In this document: positions 5,438 to 5,567 of the stretch, piece after piece
How positions within the stretch are numbered: position 1 is the stretch's first letter
Layout of the letters: each line of letters starts with the position of its first letter
Assembly: GCA_002068375.1 (NCBI GenBank)
Contig: MVZL01000086.1
Span: forward strand, 1 to 5,567
DNA: 5,567 nucleotides
Source of the DNA: Tenericutes bacterium ADurb.BinA155
GTDB lineage: Bacteria > Bacillota_I > Bacilli_A > RFN20 > CAG-826
Direction: 5' to 3'
Notes under the pieces: model-generated
What the model was told of the DNA's origin: nothing
Seen by the model: the letters and a program-made list of their open reading frames with translations, nothing else
Databases searched by the model: none
Program-made: the position numbers and the translations under genes

Positions 5438-5567
5438 ATGGAATTCTTTCGCTTCGCGGCTCTCTTCTTTACCGGGGGCATCCTCGGTTGGATCCTGGAA
5501 CTTTTCTTCCGCCGCTTCGTGAGTCAGCATAAATGGGTGAACCCCGGTTTTCTCACCGGACCCTTGC
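5438..5567 (+). CDS. PF06541-like membrane protein (putative ABC transporter permease, CmpB type), 5' part only
   Basis: The frame from the ATG at 5438 runs to the window edge, giving 43 complete codons. An in-frame TAA at 5429-5431 leaves this ATG as the only plausible start. The visible residues show a first membrane helix at about 4-24 with the pattern GGILGWILELFFRR, then NPGFLTGP at about 35-42. This glycine-tryptophan-glutamate helix followed by N-x-GFLxGP is, from memory, typical of the bacterial PF06541 family annotated as putative ABC-transporter type IV or CmpB. Those are multi-helix membrane proteins whose actual function is poorly defined. Upstream, GAGG at 5420-5423 is 14 bases away, a weak ribosome site. 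The gene diverges from the transporter across 96 bases, with no clear promoter of its own. The C-terminal part is outside the window. Confidence 0.7.
   Translation, partial: MEFFRFAALFFTGGILGWILELFFRRFVSQHKWVNPGFLTGPL

Noticed and set aside
5342..5530. A 63-codon N-terminal extension of the transporter
   Set aside because: It would overlap the divergent PF06541-like gene and bury the TATAAT box and the strong GAGGGG site inside coding sequence. MFS proteins of this type start close to helix 1.

Overview
The window looks like a piece of an uncultivated, gut-type Bacillota chromosome, probably a Bacilli/Erysipelotrichia-like lineage. That placement is inference. It rests on a CarD/CdnL-type regulator, Gram-positive-style signals (TATAAT boxes, GAGG ribosome sites, hairpin-plus-T terminators), a lipobox lipoprotein built of InlB-type and BspA-type repeats, and a PF06541-like membrane protein. 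Tryptophan is written TGG throughout, and the transporter stops at a TGA about ten bases before a terminator hairpin. The standard bacterial code (11) therefore fits better than the mycoplasma code.

Layout: (1) the 3' end of an unidentified Ser/Thr-rich, probably exported protein (+, 1-399), closed by a strong terminator; (2) a carD-like gene (+, 618-1106) with an extended -10 promoter and an 80-base leader rich in alternative short pairings; (3) two back-to-back terminators (1121-1176) separating it from a convergent four-helix membrane protein (-, 1195-1656); (4) a 123-base divergent promoter region with two different palindromes and a GATAA cluster; (5) a 705-residue surface lipoprotein (+, 1780-3897) with InlB-like modules and leucine-rich repeats; (6) a shared bidirectional terminator, then a convergent 12-helix MFS/GPH-like transporter (-, 3953-5341); (7) the start of a divergent PF06541-like membrane protein (+, 5438 to the window edge).

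Every complete gene has its own start signals or terminator. This is a run of single-gene transcription units in alternating orientation rather than an operon. Two genes encode likely exported proteins and three encode integral membrane proteins, so the region is biased to the cell envelope, but no shared pathway can be shown. I see no mobile element, CRISPR array, tRNA or rRNA, and no convincing new multi-gene system. The most interesting points are the carD leader, the apparent loss of the CarD wedge tryptophan, the palindromes inside the divergent promoters, and the Ser/Thr-rich insertion in the lipoprotein. No gene-free stretch exceeds 300 bases.
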